The translations under genes were made by a program, and so were the position numbers. Positions 1-8,879 of a stretch of DNA of 50,064 nucleotides are shown one piece after another (positions within the stretch are counted from its first letter, which is position 1; each line of letters begins with the position of its first letter). The DNA comes from Lachnospiraceae bacterium (GTDB taxonomy: Bacteria; Bacillota; Clostridia; Lachnospirales; Lachnospiraceae): the NCBI GenBank assembly GCA_017467845.1, contig JAFUKH010000051.1:1-50064 (forward strand), given 5' to 3'. The notes under the pieces are model-generated. The model searched no databases and was not told the origin of the DNA. It saw only the letters and a program-made list of their open reading frames with translations.

Positions 1-1629
1 GAAGGTACCGCCTTCGTAAACCCACTTAGTTAAAGCAGTTACCAGCTCATCATCCTTCCAAGCATCACCGCCACTCCATGCACTGCCTGCATAACCCGCG
101 TTAATTACTACATCCACGTCAGAAAGTGCACCATTCTTCACATCCTCAAAGGAGATAAACTTCACATCAATAGGAAGTCCGGATAAAGCCTCATTTACAT
201 GAATCAAATCATGCATATAGGTCTCATGGAAATGTCCGGATAATGTCCATGAACGAAGCTTGCCCCAGCTGTGAAGCACAGCTACCTTTGTCTTAATAGT
301 ATATGGCTTGCCTGCATCATGGAAGCTTCTGATAAGACGGAACTCATCCGCAACCTTTGCAATATAATCATTAAAGTCAGGGAATGGAAGGGTTAAGCTC
401 AAATATCCACCCAGACCGATTCTATCAATTTTTTCGCGAAGAAGTGCTCTTCTTACACTGTTCCAATATTTCTTGGCATCCAAGGTAGGATTACCGCCTT
501 CACTGAAGGTAGGTGCTCCGCCAAGTCCTACCGGGAAGAGATAAGGATGTAATCTCAGCTCATGGGTAGGTACATCTACACCTGCACAAAGTCTTGCTTC
601 GTAACCGGAGAATACACACTTTATCAGTCCGTCAAAGCCAAATTCCTGGAATCTGCCATTCCAGGGCTCCACTCCAACCCAACTGTCATCATAGAATACA
701 TAAGCCTTCTTACCATACTCATGTACCATATCAATCAACTTCTTACCGAAGGAAATCACAAAATCATTGATAAATGCCATCCAATCAGCCTTTTTCTGGT
801 TGCCCGGCATATGGGTCACATGTAAGTCCCCTTTATTGATGAAGTCCTCAGCTGTCATACGATAGCCATACTGCTTCTCAAATTCATCAAGTGCAAGGTC
901 GCTTACGGAATAATCATAAGAGCCCCAGTCAGAGAATAAATGTCTGTTCTTTAAATCACTGCCCCAAATCCATACGAAATTGTAGAACATAGAAGTGAAA
1001 CGAACAACAGTAGTCGCCGGATGGGTCTCACACCAGTTCTTCATCCAGGAAAGCATATATTCCTGAGTTTCCGGATATCTGGGATCAATCTGGAGAAGAT
1101 GCTCCTTCTGCCAGTTGTTGGTAGTGTGGTTGTACATGGAAATCTCTTCCCAGATACGATATGCAAGGAAGCTTACTGTATACTTATGGAAAGGAGTAAT
1201 TCCCTTAACGGTTACGGTTCCTTCTTCCTTATTATATATCCACTTATCGTTTTCTACCTTTGTATTGGTGGTTCTGTCATAAACCTCCCAGTACTTAAAG
1301 GCCGCATCGGTGTCATTAATCTTAAACTGCTCGTCAAAGAAGCTCTCCATTAATGAAATGGCAATGGTATCCTCTGCTGCAACAGTAGCCGGGGTACAAA
1401 GAAATGTCTGCTGAAGCTTATCCATATTCTCTTTCGCCCATGCATTATGATCACGGATAATACAGATAGTAGAGTAAATCCCATAGCCGGAATTCGTAAT
1501 CTCATCTGATAAAACGGTACCATCACTGTCACGGATTACGTCTGCTCCCCATTTCTCAGCCATCTCTAATGTTAATTTTTCATAACCGGATTCGCCCGGA
1601 AGGGTAAATCCGCCCTTTTCCATATTCAT
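1..1629 (-). CDS. GH112 beta-galactoside phosphorylase (probably galactosyl-rhamnose phosphorylase), 3' end cut by window edge
   Basis: The 543 visible residues match GH112, which phosphorolyses beta-galactosyl disaccharides to galactose 1-phosphate plus acceptor sugar in the cytoplasm. Family signatures are the N-terminal GFTLPGESGYEKLTLEMA stretch and RFTSMFYNFVWIWGSD in the barrel. There is no signal peptide. Family members are about 720 residues, so roughly the last quarter lies outside the window. The start at 1629 is set by GGAGG seven bases upstream; a second in-frame ATG at 1623 is less well placed. It is the last visible gene of the rhamnogalacturonan operon, 21 bases after the esterase. 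GH112 members split between galacto-N-biose/lacto-N-biose and D-galactosyl-1,4-L-rhamnose. The neighbours favour galactosyl-rhamnose, released from galactan-decorated rhamnogalacturonan I; that specificity is inference. Confidence 0.88.
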   Translation of the reverse strand, partial: MNMEKGGFTLPGESGYEKLTLEMAEKWGADVIRDSDGTVLSDEITNSGYGIYSTICIIRDHNAWAKENMDKLQQTFLCTPATVAAEDTIAISLMESFFDEQFKINDTDAAFKYWEVYDRTTNTKVENDKWIYNKEEGTVTVKGITPFHKYTVSFLAYRIWEEISMYNHTTNNWQKEHLLQIDPRYPETQEYMLSWMKNWCETHPATTVVRFTSMFYNFVWIWGSDLKNRHLFSDWGSYDYSVSDLALDEFEKQYGYRMTAEDFINKGDLHVTHMPGNQKKADWMAFINDFVISFGKKLIDMVHEYGKKAYVFYDDSWVGVEPWNGRFQEFGFDGLIKCVFSGYEARLCAGVDVPTHELRLHPYLFPVGLGGAPTFSEGGNPTLDAKKYWNSVRRALLREKIDRIGLGGYLSLTLPFPDFNDYIAKVADEFRLIRSFHDAGKPYTIKTKVAVLHSWGKLRSWTLSGHFHETYMHDLIHVNEALSGLPIDVKFISFEDVKNGALSDVDVVINAGYAGSAWSGGDAWKDDELVTALTKWVYEGGTF

Positions 1630-1650
1630 TGTCTATCCTCCCTCAAAAGG

Positions 1651-3447
1651 TTAGATTTTCATAGCTCTACAAAGCTCTACAACCTGACCTCTCGTAACTA
1701 ATCTTGTTAAATCTTCACTTCCGTCCTTTGCAAGTAAACCAAGACTACATGCTGCACGCACATACTTTCTTGCATAATCTGCACATCTGTCATCATATGC
1801 ACATGGCTCCTGCTCCGGAAGAGTCTTACGACTACTGTAACCATTCAAAGCAAACACTATCAGTTCTTCCACTGTTACCTCTTTGGTGGGGAAAAACTTG
1901 CTATCCTCTACCATTTCCGGAAGAATCATACCATTCTGGTAAGCCACTTCAATGGTTCCCGCATACCATTCATGTCCCACGATATCTTCAAACATATCAT
2001 TGTACACATTGGTAGGGAAAAATCTTGCTGTCTTAATCAGCATATCCAATACTGCAGCGCGGTCTGCATTTGTATCCAGCTCCTCAATTTCTGAAAGGAG
2101 AAGTGCTCCCGCATTTGGATTGGTAATGCCTTCATATTTCTCCGGCTTGGTGGGAAGAACAATTTCTTCCTCATTTACCCACTCCCCAAAGCCTTCTGTC
2201 ACACACTTCGCAAGGAAACGATAGGATGGACTGCTGTGCTGCCCACACACTCTCTTAATCTCCTGTGCGATAAAGCCTGCCATTTTGTAGGCTCCGAAGT
2301 CATTACTATGTGTAAAGTCGTTAGGGAAAAGGAACGCCTTAGAGGCCTCCAGTCCGTTTGTAACAATAAAATCCTTACTTAATCCGTGCAAATCAAGTAC
2401 AGGTGTCTCGGTCACTTTTCCGATTTCCTTCACTGCTTCCGCATATTCGATAAGTAAGTCGTTATAGGTGCCATCACCCTTCCACGAATTACGGGCAAGC
2501 GGAGTCACCAAAACCGGATATGCTCCGCGGCTTCGGCATTCGTTGATGTAGCCCAGCATGTTAATACGATAACCGCCCCTGGCCTTTAACTCCTCCAACT
2601 TCTGATCATTGTGACCGAACTGAATGAAATAGTAATCTCTATGCTTACTATATTGGTCGATGATTGCGTAGTGACCTTCCTTACGGAAGCTCTCTGTTGT
2701 CAGACCGGAATGTGCATGATTGGATACTGCCACATCCTTATTTAAGTATGCTGTCAACATCTGCCCCCAACCGGAATAACTGGTTCCCGGAGCATATGGA
2801 TACTCTGCGCTCTGGTCCGTTACAGTAGAGTCACCTGCAATATAAATGGTGGGACACTTGGTTTCTACAACTGACACGCCCGTCAATCTTGGCTTATCTG
2901 CCACTATAGTGATATCAATTGTGGTATCTGAATAGATACGCTCTTGTCCGCGAGGCACAATATCACACACATTAATCACAGTTACAAAGCTAAACTCCCG
3001 TCCAGCTTCAATAGTTCCCTTATACGCAAGACGCCTTCTTCCTGTGAAAATCAGCACATCCTCCATAGTCTCTTCCGGACGAATGGTAATAGTCGCCAGG
3101 AAATTACCCTGTCTGGGAACATCCATTTTAAAAGACAACGGAATTCTACGATGTTCACCGGGATAATGTGCTCCTTCATCCTCTGCCAATGCGTCTACAA
3201 TTGCATTGGAATCCACAAAGCATCCGTTTACATCATTCTGAATGTAAGTCAGGTTCTTATCCTGATACCAATACATAGTATCAAACCCGGAGTTAAGCTC
3301 CGGAAACTTCAGAAGTTCCTGATGACGTCTATTCAATTCTATTACAAATCCATAGCCTTTACCCGGCTGATACAGATCCTCGGCTGTAACACCTATCACA
3401 TTGGCAGTTGCAGAATCTACGCCAAATAGGAAATTCCTTCGAAACAT
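1651..3447 (-). CDS. Cytoplasmic SGNH (CE12-like) rhamnogalacturonan acetylesterase with C-terminal SLH-like repeats
   Basis: The 598-residue protein has three parts. Residues 1-195 look like a beta-sandwich. The SGNH esterase follows: block I GDST with nucleophile Ser207, block III GHND at 278-281, block V DFTH with Asp377 and His380. This matches rhamnogalacturonan acetylesterases such as YesT/RhgT of Bacillus, which deacetylate galacturonic acid. The C-terminal 120 residues contain two degenerate S-layer-homology-like repeats (FEDIVGHEWYAG... and a second ending VTRGQVVELCRAM). No signal peptide or membrane segment is visible, so the enzyme should act on imported oligosaccharides, which makes the SLH-like tail odd. 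It starts two bases after the GH105 stop, so translation is probably coupled. The esterase call is firm; the exact acetylated substrate is inferred from the operon. Confidence 0.85.
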   Translation of the reverse strand: MFRRNFLFGVDSATANVIGVTAEDLYQPGKGYGFVIELNRRHQELLKFPELNSGFDTMYWYQDKNLTYIQNDVNGCFVDSNAIVDALAEDEGAHYPGEHRRIPLSFKMDVPRQGNFLATITIRPEETMEDVLIFTGRRRLAYKGTIEAGREFSFVTVINVCDIVPRGQERIYSDTTIDITIVADKPRLTGVSVVETKCPTIYIAGDSTVTDQSAEYPYAPGTSYSGWGQMLTAYLNKDVAVSNHAHSGLTTESFRKEGHYAIIDQYSKHRDYYFIQFGHNDQKLEELKARGGYRINMLGYINECRSRGAYPVLVTPLARNSWKGDGTYNDLLIEYAEAVKEIGKVTETPVLDLHGLSKDFIVTNGLEASKAFLFPNDFTHSNDFGAYKMAGFIAQEIKRVCGQHSSPSYRFLAKCVTEGFGEWVNEEEIVLPTKPEKYEGITNPNAGALLLSEIEELDTNADRAAVLDMLIKTARFFPTNVYNDMFEDIVGHEWYAGTIEVAYQNGMILPEMVEDSKFFPTKEVTVEELIVFALNGYSSRKTLPEQEPCAYDDRCADYARKYVRAACSLGLLAKDGSEDLTRLVTRGQVVELCRAMKI

Positions 3448-3449
3448 TT

Positions 3450-4502
3450 TTATAAAGCTCCATCCTTCTGAATTTCATCAGATACTAATAAGGTTGAGAA
3501 AAATGCTAATGCAAGACCCTGACCCCAGCCCTGAATCCAATCTCTTGAGATTCCACAGTAGCCTTCTACGTCTCTCATTACTGCTGTTCCAGCAGAAACA
3601 TTCATTACCTTGCCATCTACACTTACATTATCAAGCAAGCCCTTGATAGACTTGTTAATATACTTTGTATGAAGAACATTACCTCTCTCCAGCATTGCTG
3701 CTGCAATACCTGCGGATGCAGATACTTCTTCATAAGATGATTCATCATTTAATACGGTTCTCCAGAGACCATTTTCAGTCTGAACAGTCTTCAGTGCTGC
3801 AAGCTGCTCATTTAAGGAGCCTGCAACGTCCATATACTTAGGATATAAATAGCACTCAGGTAAGATACCACCTACCTGTGACATAGTGTAAGCTGCCCAT
3901 GCATTTGCTCTACCCCAATAAATACCTGACATGTGGTTACCTGCAATATTGTCCCAACCATGATAATAGAAGCCGCTGCTTGAATCCTGAAGGAACTTAA
4001 TGTGCCAATACCACTGATTTAATGCATCATTAATCATATCCTCATCTTTATTCATAACACCCACTCTCAGCATAAGAAGTGCTGCCATAAATAAAGTGTC
4101 TGCCCATGCCTGCTCCGGGAAATCATTATTGGCAGAAACAGTGTGCTGAAGTACATTGTCACCGAAACGGAGAGCTTCTTCACGAATATATTTTACCTTG
4201 GTCATTAAGATGTCATAATACTTCTGCTCACCTGTTGCCTGATATAAAGAAACAAGACAATGACCCATAGCACAAGCATTTACGGTCCAAACCTTAGGGA
4301 GACCAAGCTCGATTAATTCATCTACGCGATCCTTTAATAAGGTAAGATACTCTTCCTTACCGGTTTTCTCATATGCCTGGCTGATTCCGTAGTAAGCCAC
4401 GCCACAAGGCCAATCCCAAGTAAGATCCATGTTCATGGTCTTCTTCACAATTTTGTCAATTACTTCTTCAATTTGCTTTTTGTCATATTCAAGCTTTAAC
4501 AT
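3450..4502 (-). CDS. GH105 unsaturated rhamnogalacturonyl hydrolase (YteR/YesR type)
   Basis: At 350 residues it fits the GH88/GH105 alpha6/alpha6-barrel family, which removes the 4,5-unsaturated galacturonyl residue left by rhamnogalacturonan lyases, releasing rhamnose-ended products. The catalytic aspartate of YteR corresponds to Asp135 in the motif QAWADTLFMA. Other family signatures are DWPCGVAYYG near the N terminus and WGRANAW at 196-202. There is no signal peptide, so it is intracellular, matching import by the upstream ABC permeases. The start has GGAGGAGCGAT directly before ATG. A strong hairpin terminator (4603-4631) separates it from the binding-protein gene, so expression is either by read-through or from an unrecognised promoter. 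No lyase (PL9/PL11) that would make its substrate is in the window. Confidence 0.92.
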   Translation of the reverse strand: MLKLEYDKKQIEEVIDKIVKKTMNMDLTWDWPCGVAYYGISQAYEKTGKEEYLTLLKDRVDELIELGLPKVWTVNACAMGHCLVSLYQATGEQKYYDILMTKVKYIREEALRFGDNVLQHTVSANNDFPEQAWADTLFMAALLMLRVGVMNKDEDMINDALNQWYWHIKFLQDSSSGFYYHGWDNIAGNHMSGIYWGRANAWAAYTMSQVGGILPECYLYPKYMDVAGSLNEQLAALKTVQTENGLWRTVLNDESSYEEVSASAGIAAAMLERGNVLHTKYINKSIKGLLDNVSVDGKVMNVSAGTAVMRDVEGYCGISRDWIQGWGQGLALAFFSTLLVSDEIQKDGAL

Positions 4503-4602
4503 ATCGCTCCTCCGTTTTGAAGTGATTTATGGTTTATTGTTGTTTTAATACTTTCCTCTACAGGAAATGCTCCCACATAGGAAAACACTAAAGTTTTTTA
4601 AA

Positions 4603-4631
4603 ACAGCCCCCCAGCCAAGCCGGGGGGCTGT
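4603..4631 (-). terminator. Hairpin terminator after the solute-binding protein gene
   Basis: Ten perfectly paired bases, six of them consecutive C-G pairs, close a nine-base loop. On the minus strand the stem is followed by TTTTAAAAAACTTT. It lies 36 bases past the stop of the binding-protein gene. Enzyme genes continue directly downstream, so it probably attenuates rather than fully ends the transcript, keeping binding protein in excess over enzymes (inference). Confidence 0.85.
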
Positions 4632-4666
4632 CCATTAGCAATTTATGCTATTAATTATCTTATGGA

Positions 4667-6421
4667 TTAGTTAAGCTTGGTGGTTAAACCAGCGTTGAAC
4701 TTCTCTAATCTTTCATCGATAACTGCCTGGTATCCAGCGTCTAAGTACTGCTGGCTTAAGGTCTCATATAATGCATCGAATTCTTCAGGTGCACACATGG
4801 TTAACTGATCTCTGTACTCAGGATATACCTCTTCCTTAAGAGTTGTACCGTACTCAGTTACAGCGTCGATAGAAGCTGCGAACAGACAGTCAACGTTTGC
4901 ATAACCATTGTTGTAAAGAGCAAGCTGACCATAGTAGTTAGCTAAGATATCATCATAGAAGTCTTCAGGTAATCCCTGAGGATTGATTGCAGCGATATCA
5001 GCTTCGATGTTACCAAAGGACTTAGAAGCAGTTACAAGCATCCAGTAGTCAACGTTGTTGTTGTGACCCTGCTGCTCAGCAAGACCGGTCTGATCACCAA
5101 CTGCTACAGGATTTCCATCCTCGCCGTAGTTGAAGTTAACGCCTTCAAGACCCCAAGTCATGGTGAAGAGGTTCTCATCCTGGCATAACCACTCTAAGTA
5201 CATCATAGCAGCCTTCATTTCATCTTCAGTAGCAGTGGTAGAGAAACCAACCATTGCACCAAATACGTTGTTAGGACGGAATGAGTTAGATGAACCATAA
5301 GTAGGATCCTGAACCCAATCTTCTGAACATACGATAACACCAAGATCTCCATCTGGATTAGCCTCATAGAATGAGTTAAGTACGTTCATGGTAGAAGATA
5401 CATAACCAGACCAAGTAAATGCCTTACCATTGATGAAGTCTGCTTCTACTTCAGATGCATCTCTCAAGTAGTACTCAGGATTCTTGTAACCAGAGTTGTA
5501 TAAGGTGTTCTCAAACTTTAATAACTTCTTCTGAGCTTCGGTAGAAAGAGCAGGAATCTGGTAGTCACCGGTGGTAGCCCATGTGGTTTCATCCTGAGGA
5601 TATGCTCTGTAACCATAGTTCTGGTCAGCACCTGCACCAGATACCTTAGAACCAGAAAGTGGATACTCATGTCCGTTCTCTACTAACTTAGCGTATAAGT
5701 CAAGTAACTCAGTAGCGGTTGAAGGATACTCGGTATAACCAGCTTCCTTTAACCAGTCCTCACGATACCAGGTAACGAAGGTATAGTTGGTGTTACCATA
5801 AGGTCTCTTACCCATTACTAAGTAATCTTCGTCAGCTAACTTGGTGTAGCCGGTAAGACCTTCGGTTTCCATCTGAGCCCAGTAAGTAGGAGCAATCTGC
5901 TTGAAGGTTTCTACATCATAAGTCTGTAAATAACCATCTGCCTGCCAGGTAGCTAACTTATCATAGTCGTACTCTGCACAGATTGTAGGAAGAGCCTGAT
6001 CTGCTGCTAATAAAGCATAGTCAGTCATAACGTCAGAACGGGTAATTCCAACATATTCTACCTTGATGTTGTACTTGTCACCAAAGTTCTCCTGTACCCA
6101 ATTGGTCCAGTAGTTGTTCTCAACATCTGAGCAACCGTTACCAGAGTCACCACGGTCATATACAGGAATCTGTAAAGTTACCTGCTCAGCAAATGGCTGC
6201 CAGCCTTCGATGCCAGGAACTGCAGGAGCTGCTTCGCTGCTTGAGTCTGCAGGAGCTGCTTCACTGCTCTGTGCAGGAGCTGCCTCACTGCTCTGTGCAG
6301 GAGCTGCCTCGCTTGAAGATGCTGCTGGTTCCTCAGAACCGCCACATGCTGTTAAAGTACCCATTGCCATAGCACCAGTAAGTGCCAAAGCAAGAAGTTT
6401 CTGAAGAGTATTCTTCTTCAT
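4667..6421 (-). CDS. Extracellular sugar-binding lipoprotein (LplA/YtcQ-type) of ABC importer 1
   Basis: This 584-residue protein has a lipoprotein signal peptide ending LTAC, with Cys26 the predicted lipidation site. A low-complexity linker follows with repeated SSEAAPAQ units (about residues 27-66), then a large binding domain of the size seen in LplA/YtcQ binding proteins that pair with LplB/LplC permeases. It would capture rhamnogalacturonan oligosaccharides at the cell surface. The start has GGAGG nine bases upstream. Unlike a tight operon, 187 bases containing hairpins separate it from the permease gene before it, and a strong terminator follows it. Both features fit high, partly independent expression. 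The substrate is inferred from the GH105, esterase and GH112 genes downstream; the sequence alone does not show it. Confidence 0.93.
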   Translation of the reverse strand: MKKNTLQKLLALALTGAMAMGTLTACGGSEEPAASSSEAAPAQSSEAAPAQSSEAAPADSSSEAAPAVPGIEGWQPFAEQVTLQIPVYDRGDSGNGCSDVENNYWTNWVQENFGDKYNIKVEYVGITRSDVMTDYALLAADQALPTICAEYDYDKLATWQADGYLQTYDVETFKQIAPTYWAQMETEGLTGYTKLADEDYLVMGKRPYGNTNYTFVTWYREDWLKEAGYTEYPSTATELLDLYAKLVENGHEYPLSGSKVSGAGADQNYGYRAYPQDETTWATTGDYQIPALSTEAQKKLLKFENTLYNSGYKNPEYYLRDASEVEADFINGKAFTWSGYVSSTMNVLNSFYEANPDGDLGVIVCSEDWVQDPTYGSSNSFRPNNVFGAMVGFSTTATEDEMKAAMMYLEWLCQDENLFTMTWGLEGVNFNYGEDGNPVAVGDQTGLAEQQGHNNNVDYWMLVTASKSFGNIEADIAAINPQGLPEDFYDDILANYYGQLALYNNGYANVDCLFAASIDAVTEYGTTLKEEVYPEYRDQLTMCAPEEFDALYETLSQQYLDAGYQAVIDERLEKFNAGLTTKLN

Positions 6422-6454
6422 AATGAAATCCTCCTTTTCATTGAAAAAACTTTA

Positions 6455-6608
6455 ATTATATAGTTTTTTAAAGTTCTGTTTTATGTATAACCCCTTTGGG
6501 GCTGATACCAAGAAATAAATAACCTTGGAGAAATCGCAACGCGATTTGCTCCCTGGCTAAAATATAGCACTTCTTAAGCGGCGTCCTTTGACGCTTTAGA
6601 AGTTCTTT
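6455..6608 (-). promoter_or_regulatory. Structured spacer upstream of the binding-protein gene
   Basis: The 187-base gap between permease and binding-protein genes holds several minus-strand hairpins. One is AAATCGC/GCGATTT with flanking GGAG/CTCC (6527-6552). Another is a GC-rich CCCC/GGGG hairpin near 6491-6503. A third is the CTTCT.../...AGAAG pair beside the permease stop. A TATAAT hexamer lies at 6460-6455 but has no good -35 partner. Such structures often protect the 5' end of binding-protein mRNA; here that is inference. Confidence 0.45.
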
Positions 6609-7535
6609 TTAGCCTTTCACCGCACCAATCATAGTACCCTGTACGAAATACTTCTGTAAGAAAGGATAAATGATGATAATCGGAACAGTTACGAACATAA
6701 TACTTGCTGCCTGTAATACTTCAGGCGCCGACTGAGCCACACCACCGGTATCTGCTAAGGATGCTGTCTGAGCCTCAGATGCGGATGCTACTAATTGGTA
6801 CAGCTTGAACTGAATCATTTTCAGCTTAGCATCTCTGGTATAGTACATATTATCGGAATATGAATTCCAACGTCCTACCGCATAGAACAATGATAATGTT
6901 GCAATGATCGGCTTAGACAAGGGAAGAATAATATGTCTTAAAATCTGGAAGTTGGTAGCTCCATCAAGAAATGCTGACTCTTCCAAACTGTCCGGAATGG
7001 TACTCATGAAGAAGTTCTTCATGATAAGCATGTTGTACGGCGAATAAATCAAAGGTAAAATAAGTACCCACATGGTATCCAATAATTTGATGTTGGATAA
7101 CAATAAATATGTAGGAATTAAACCTGCACCGAAGTACATAGGCACCATCAGAATAAAAGTAATAAAAGATCTACCTTTTAATCTTCTCTTAGAAAGAGGA
7201 TACGCTGCACAAGTACATACAATCATACCAAGTAAAGTAAAGATTAAGGTTACCACTACAGAGAAGCCCATGGAATATGTCATGGATGAATCTCCAAAAA
7301 CTCTCTTAAAAGCGTCAAAGTTCAAATCCTTTGGCCAGAAATAAACTGACTTTGACATAACTGCCGTAGTACCGGAAACGGACTTTGCAGCTACATGAAT
7401 GAAAGGAAGTACACAGGTCGCACACAGGATTACGATAACTGCCATCATAATTACGTCGCCGATTCGGAACTTGTTAATGGCACGCGCACCGCCTGCTGAA
7501 TGTGATTCTTCAGCTACTGCTTTTTTCTTACCCAC
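6609..7535 (-). CDS. ABC importer 1 permease, LplC/YtcP type
   Basis: An inner-membrane permease of about 308 residues with six hydrophobic segments. The cytoplasmic loop carries the EAA-type signature EESAFLDGATNF...LPLSKP, which docks the shared ATPase. It ends with the typical C terminus QGTMIGAVKG. The gene is three bases downstream of the LplB gene at its longest reading. No ATG is available. A GTG at 7544 overlaps the Shine-Dalgarno AGGAGG, so I place the start at the next in-frame GTG (7535), nine bases from it. No ATP-binding subunit is encoded nearby; in this family a single MsmX-type ATPase elsewhere in the genome usually serves several importers. Confidence 0.9.
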   Translation of the reverse strand: MGKKKAVAEESHSAGGARAINKFRIGDVIMMAVIVILCATCVLPFIHVAAKSVSGTTAVMSKSVYFWPKDLNFDAFKRVFGDSSMTYSMGFSVVVTLIFTLLGMIVCTCAAYPLSKRRLKGRSFITFILMVPMYFGAGLIPTYLLLSNIKLLDTMWVLILPLIYSPYNMLIMKNFFMSTIPDSLEESAFLDGATNFQILRHIILPLSKPIIATLSLFYAVGRWNSYSDNMYYTRDAKLKMIQFKLYQLVASASEAQTASLADTGGVAQSAPEVLQAASIMFVTVPIIIIYPFLQKYFVQGTMIGAVKG

Positions 7536-7547
7536 TCTGCTCACCTC

Positions 7548-8501
7548 CTATAATAATCCGTCTTCGCCAAGCTTCTTGGCAACCTTATCAGATAAAAGAA
7601 CTAAGATAAGGCCAATCAAGGACTGGAACAGACCAACGGCAGTCGCCATACTGAACTTACCGGTTCCAAGACCCTTATTGTAAATGTATACTGCCAGCTG
7701 ATACTGGAACTCTTTAACCTGAGTATTCTCAAATGCTGTCAGACGCTCTAAGTTACTTCCCATTACACGACCAAGGTTCATAATCAGTAATGTAACGATG
7801 GTACTCTTGATACCAGGAAGAGTGATGTGCCACATACGCTTCCATCTACCCGCACCATCAATCATAGCTGCTTCATAAAGCTCGCCGCTGATACCGGTAA
7901 TCGCTGCCAGATACATGATGGTTCCCCATCCCATATTTTGCCATACACCGATTAACAGGTAAGTCACTGCCCAATGCCATTTCTCATTTAAGAAAGGAAT
8001 ACCCTCTGCAATGATACCCCCATCCATAAGTGCGATATTTACTAAACCAGAGGAAGGTCTGAACATTGTCAGAGCAACACTACCGATGATCGCCCAAGAA
8101 AGGAAGTGAGGCAAGTACAGAATAGTCTGTGTAATCTTTTTGAACTTAGGATAACGAAGCTCATTTAAGATTAATGCCAGAATAATCGGCATCGGGAATC
8201 CCACTAATAAATCAGCCAAGTTAAATACGATAGAGTTACGTAATGCACGAACAAAGTCTCTATCCTTAAAAATTTTAATGAATGTCTCCATTCCTACCCA
8301 TTCACTACCGTCATATCCCTTTGCAGGCTTGTAATCCATGAATGCCATACGCAGACCCGGATATGCCGCATAGTTGAATACAACTACCATAACGATTGGG
8401 AATAAGAGCAACAGATATAACTGCCAGTCTCTCTTTAAAGCACTTTTCCAAGTTGTCTTTGTTCTCACCTGGGGCTTGGCTGCAGATTTCTCTTTTGCCA
8501 T
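7548..8501 (-). CDS. ABC importer 1 permease, LplB/YteP type
   Basis: First gene of the rhamnogalacturonan operon; 317 residues. A charged N terminus rich in lysine precedes six membrane segments. The EAA loop reads YEAAMIDGAGRWKRMWHI, typical of LplB/YteP permeases. It should form a heterodimeric channel with the LplC protein encoded next. The ATG follows GGGAGG with seven bases between. A promoter with TTGAAA and TATAAT 16 bases apart lies about 80 bases upstream, and the divergent AraC-type regulator gene is on the other side of the intergenic region, an arrangement usual for substrate-induced regulation. Confidence 0.92.
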   Translation of the reverse strand: MAKEKSAAKPQVRTKTTWKSALKRDWQLYLLLLFPIVMVVVFNYAAYPGLRMAFMDYKPAKGYDGSEWVGMETFIKIFKDRDFVRALRNSIVFNLADLLVGFPMPIILALILNELRYPKFKKITQTILYLPHFLSWAIIGSVALTMFRPSSGLVNIALMDGGIIAEGIPFLNEKWHWAVTYLLIGVWQNMGWGTIMYLAAITGISGELYEAAMIDGAGRWKRMWHITLPGIKSTIVTLLIMNLGRVMGSNLERLTAFENTQVKEFQYQLAVYIYNKGLGTGKFSMATAVGLFQSLIGLILVLLSDKVAKKLGEDGLL

Positions 8502-8582
8502 TTCAATACCTCCCTACACACTTTTTGCATACTGTTCTTTGTTAGGTCTATTATCGTACATCTCACGCCTCTTTTCTATTCA

Positions 8583-8610
8583 ATTATACATGAAAACTGC
8601 GCAATTTCAA
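8583..8610 (-). promoter_or_regulatory. Promoter of the rhamnogalacturonan operon
   Basis: On the minus strand TTGAAA (8610-8605) and a perfect TATAAT (8588-8583) are 16 bases apart, 81 bases before the LplB start codon. This is the best sigma-A-type match in the intergenic region for that strand. Confidence 0.65.
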
Positions 8611-8702
8611 CCATTTATTTTATTTTCTTAATTTCTGTTGTTGACTATTTGTACATAAAAGCGTTGTTTTTTGTGGGATTCATAGGCAGAATGACCCCGT
8701 TG

Positions 8703-8739
8703 TTTACAGTTTGTTCACAGATATTTACACTTTATTCAC
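8703..8739 (+). promoter_or_regulatory. Direct repeat with 21-bp period, candidate AraC-type operator
   Basis: TTTACAGTTTGTTCAC (8703-8718) and TTTACACTTTATTCAC (8724-8739) agree at 14 of 16 positions and start 21 bases apart, two helical turns. That is the geometry expected for two half-sites bound by one AraC-family dimer. They lie between the two divergent promoters of this region. The link to the adjacent regulator is inference. Confidence 0.5.
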
Positions 8740-8742
8740 GAA

Positions 8743-8760
8743 AATGTAAGGGCTTACATT
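8743..8760. repeat. Perfect palindrome, candidate operator
   Basis: AATGTAAG and CTTACATT are separated by only two bases, then followed by a run of T on the plus strand. The tiny gap makes it more likely a protein-binding palindrome than a terminator hairpin. It adjoins the 21-bp direct repeat. Confidence 0.4.
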
Positions 8761-8779
8761 TTTTTTCGAAAAGAAATGG

Positions 8780-8808
8780 TTGATTTTCTTCAGTTGAATT
8801 GCTATATA
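8780..8808 (+). promoter_or_regulatory. Candidate promoter of the AraC-type regulator
   Basis: TTGATT (8780-8785) and TATATA (8803-8808) are 17 bases apart. Transcription from here would give a leader of about 255 bases containing structured element A before the GTG start of the regulator gene. Confidence 0.5.
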
Positions 8809-8879
8809 TAGTAGTAGGAGTTTTTTGTACAATACTAGTACTTGATTTTGGACCTTTCTTCGTCATTTTGCATAGTGGC

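Noticed and set aside
562-1532. Plus- and minus-strand frames inside the GH112 gene
   Set aside because: They lack ribosome sites and lie antisense to, or in another frame of, a clearly coding GH112 sequence.
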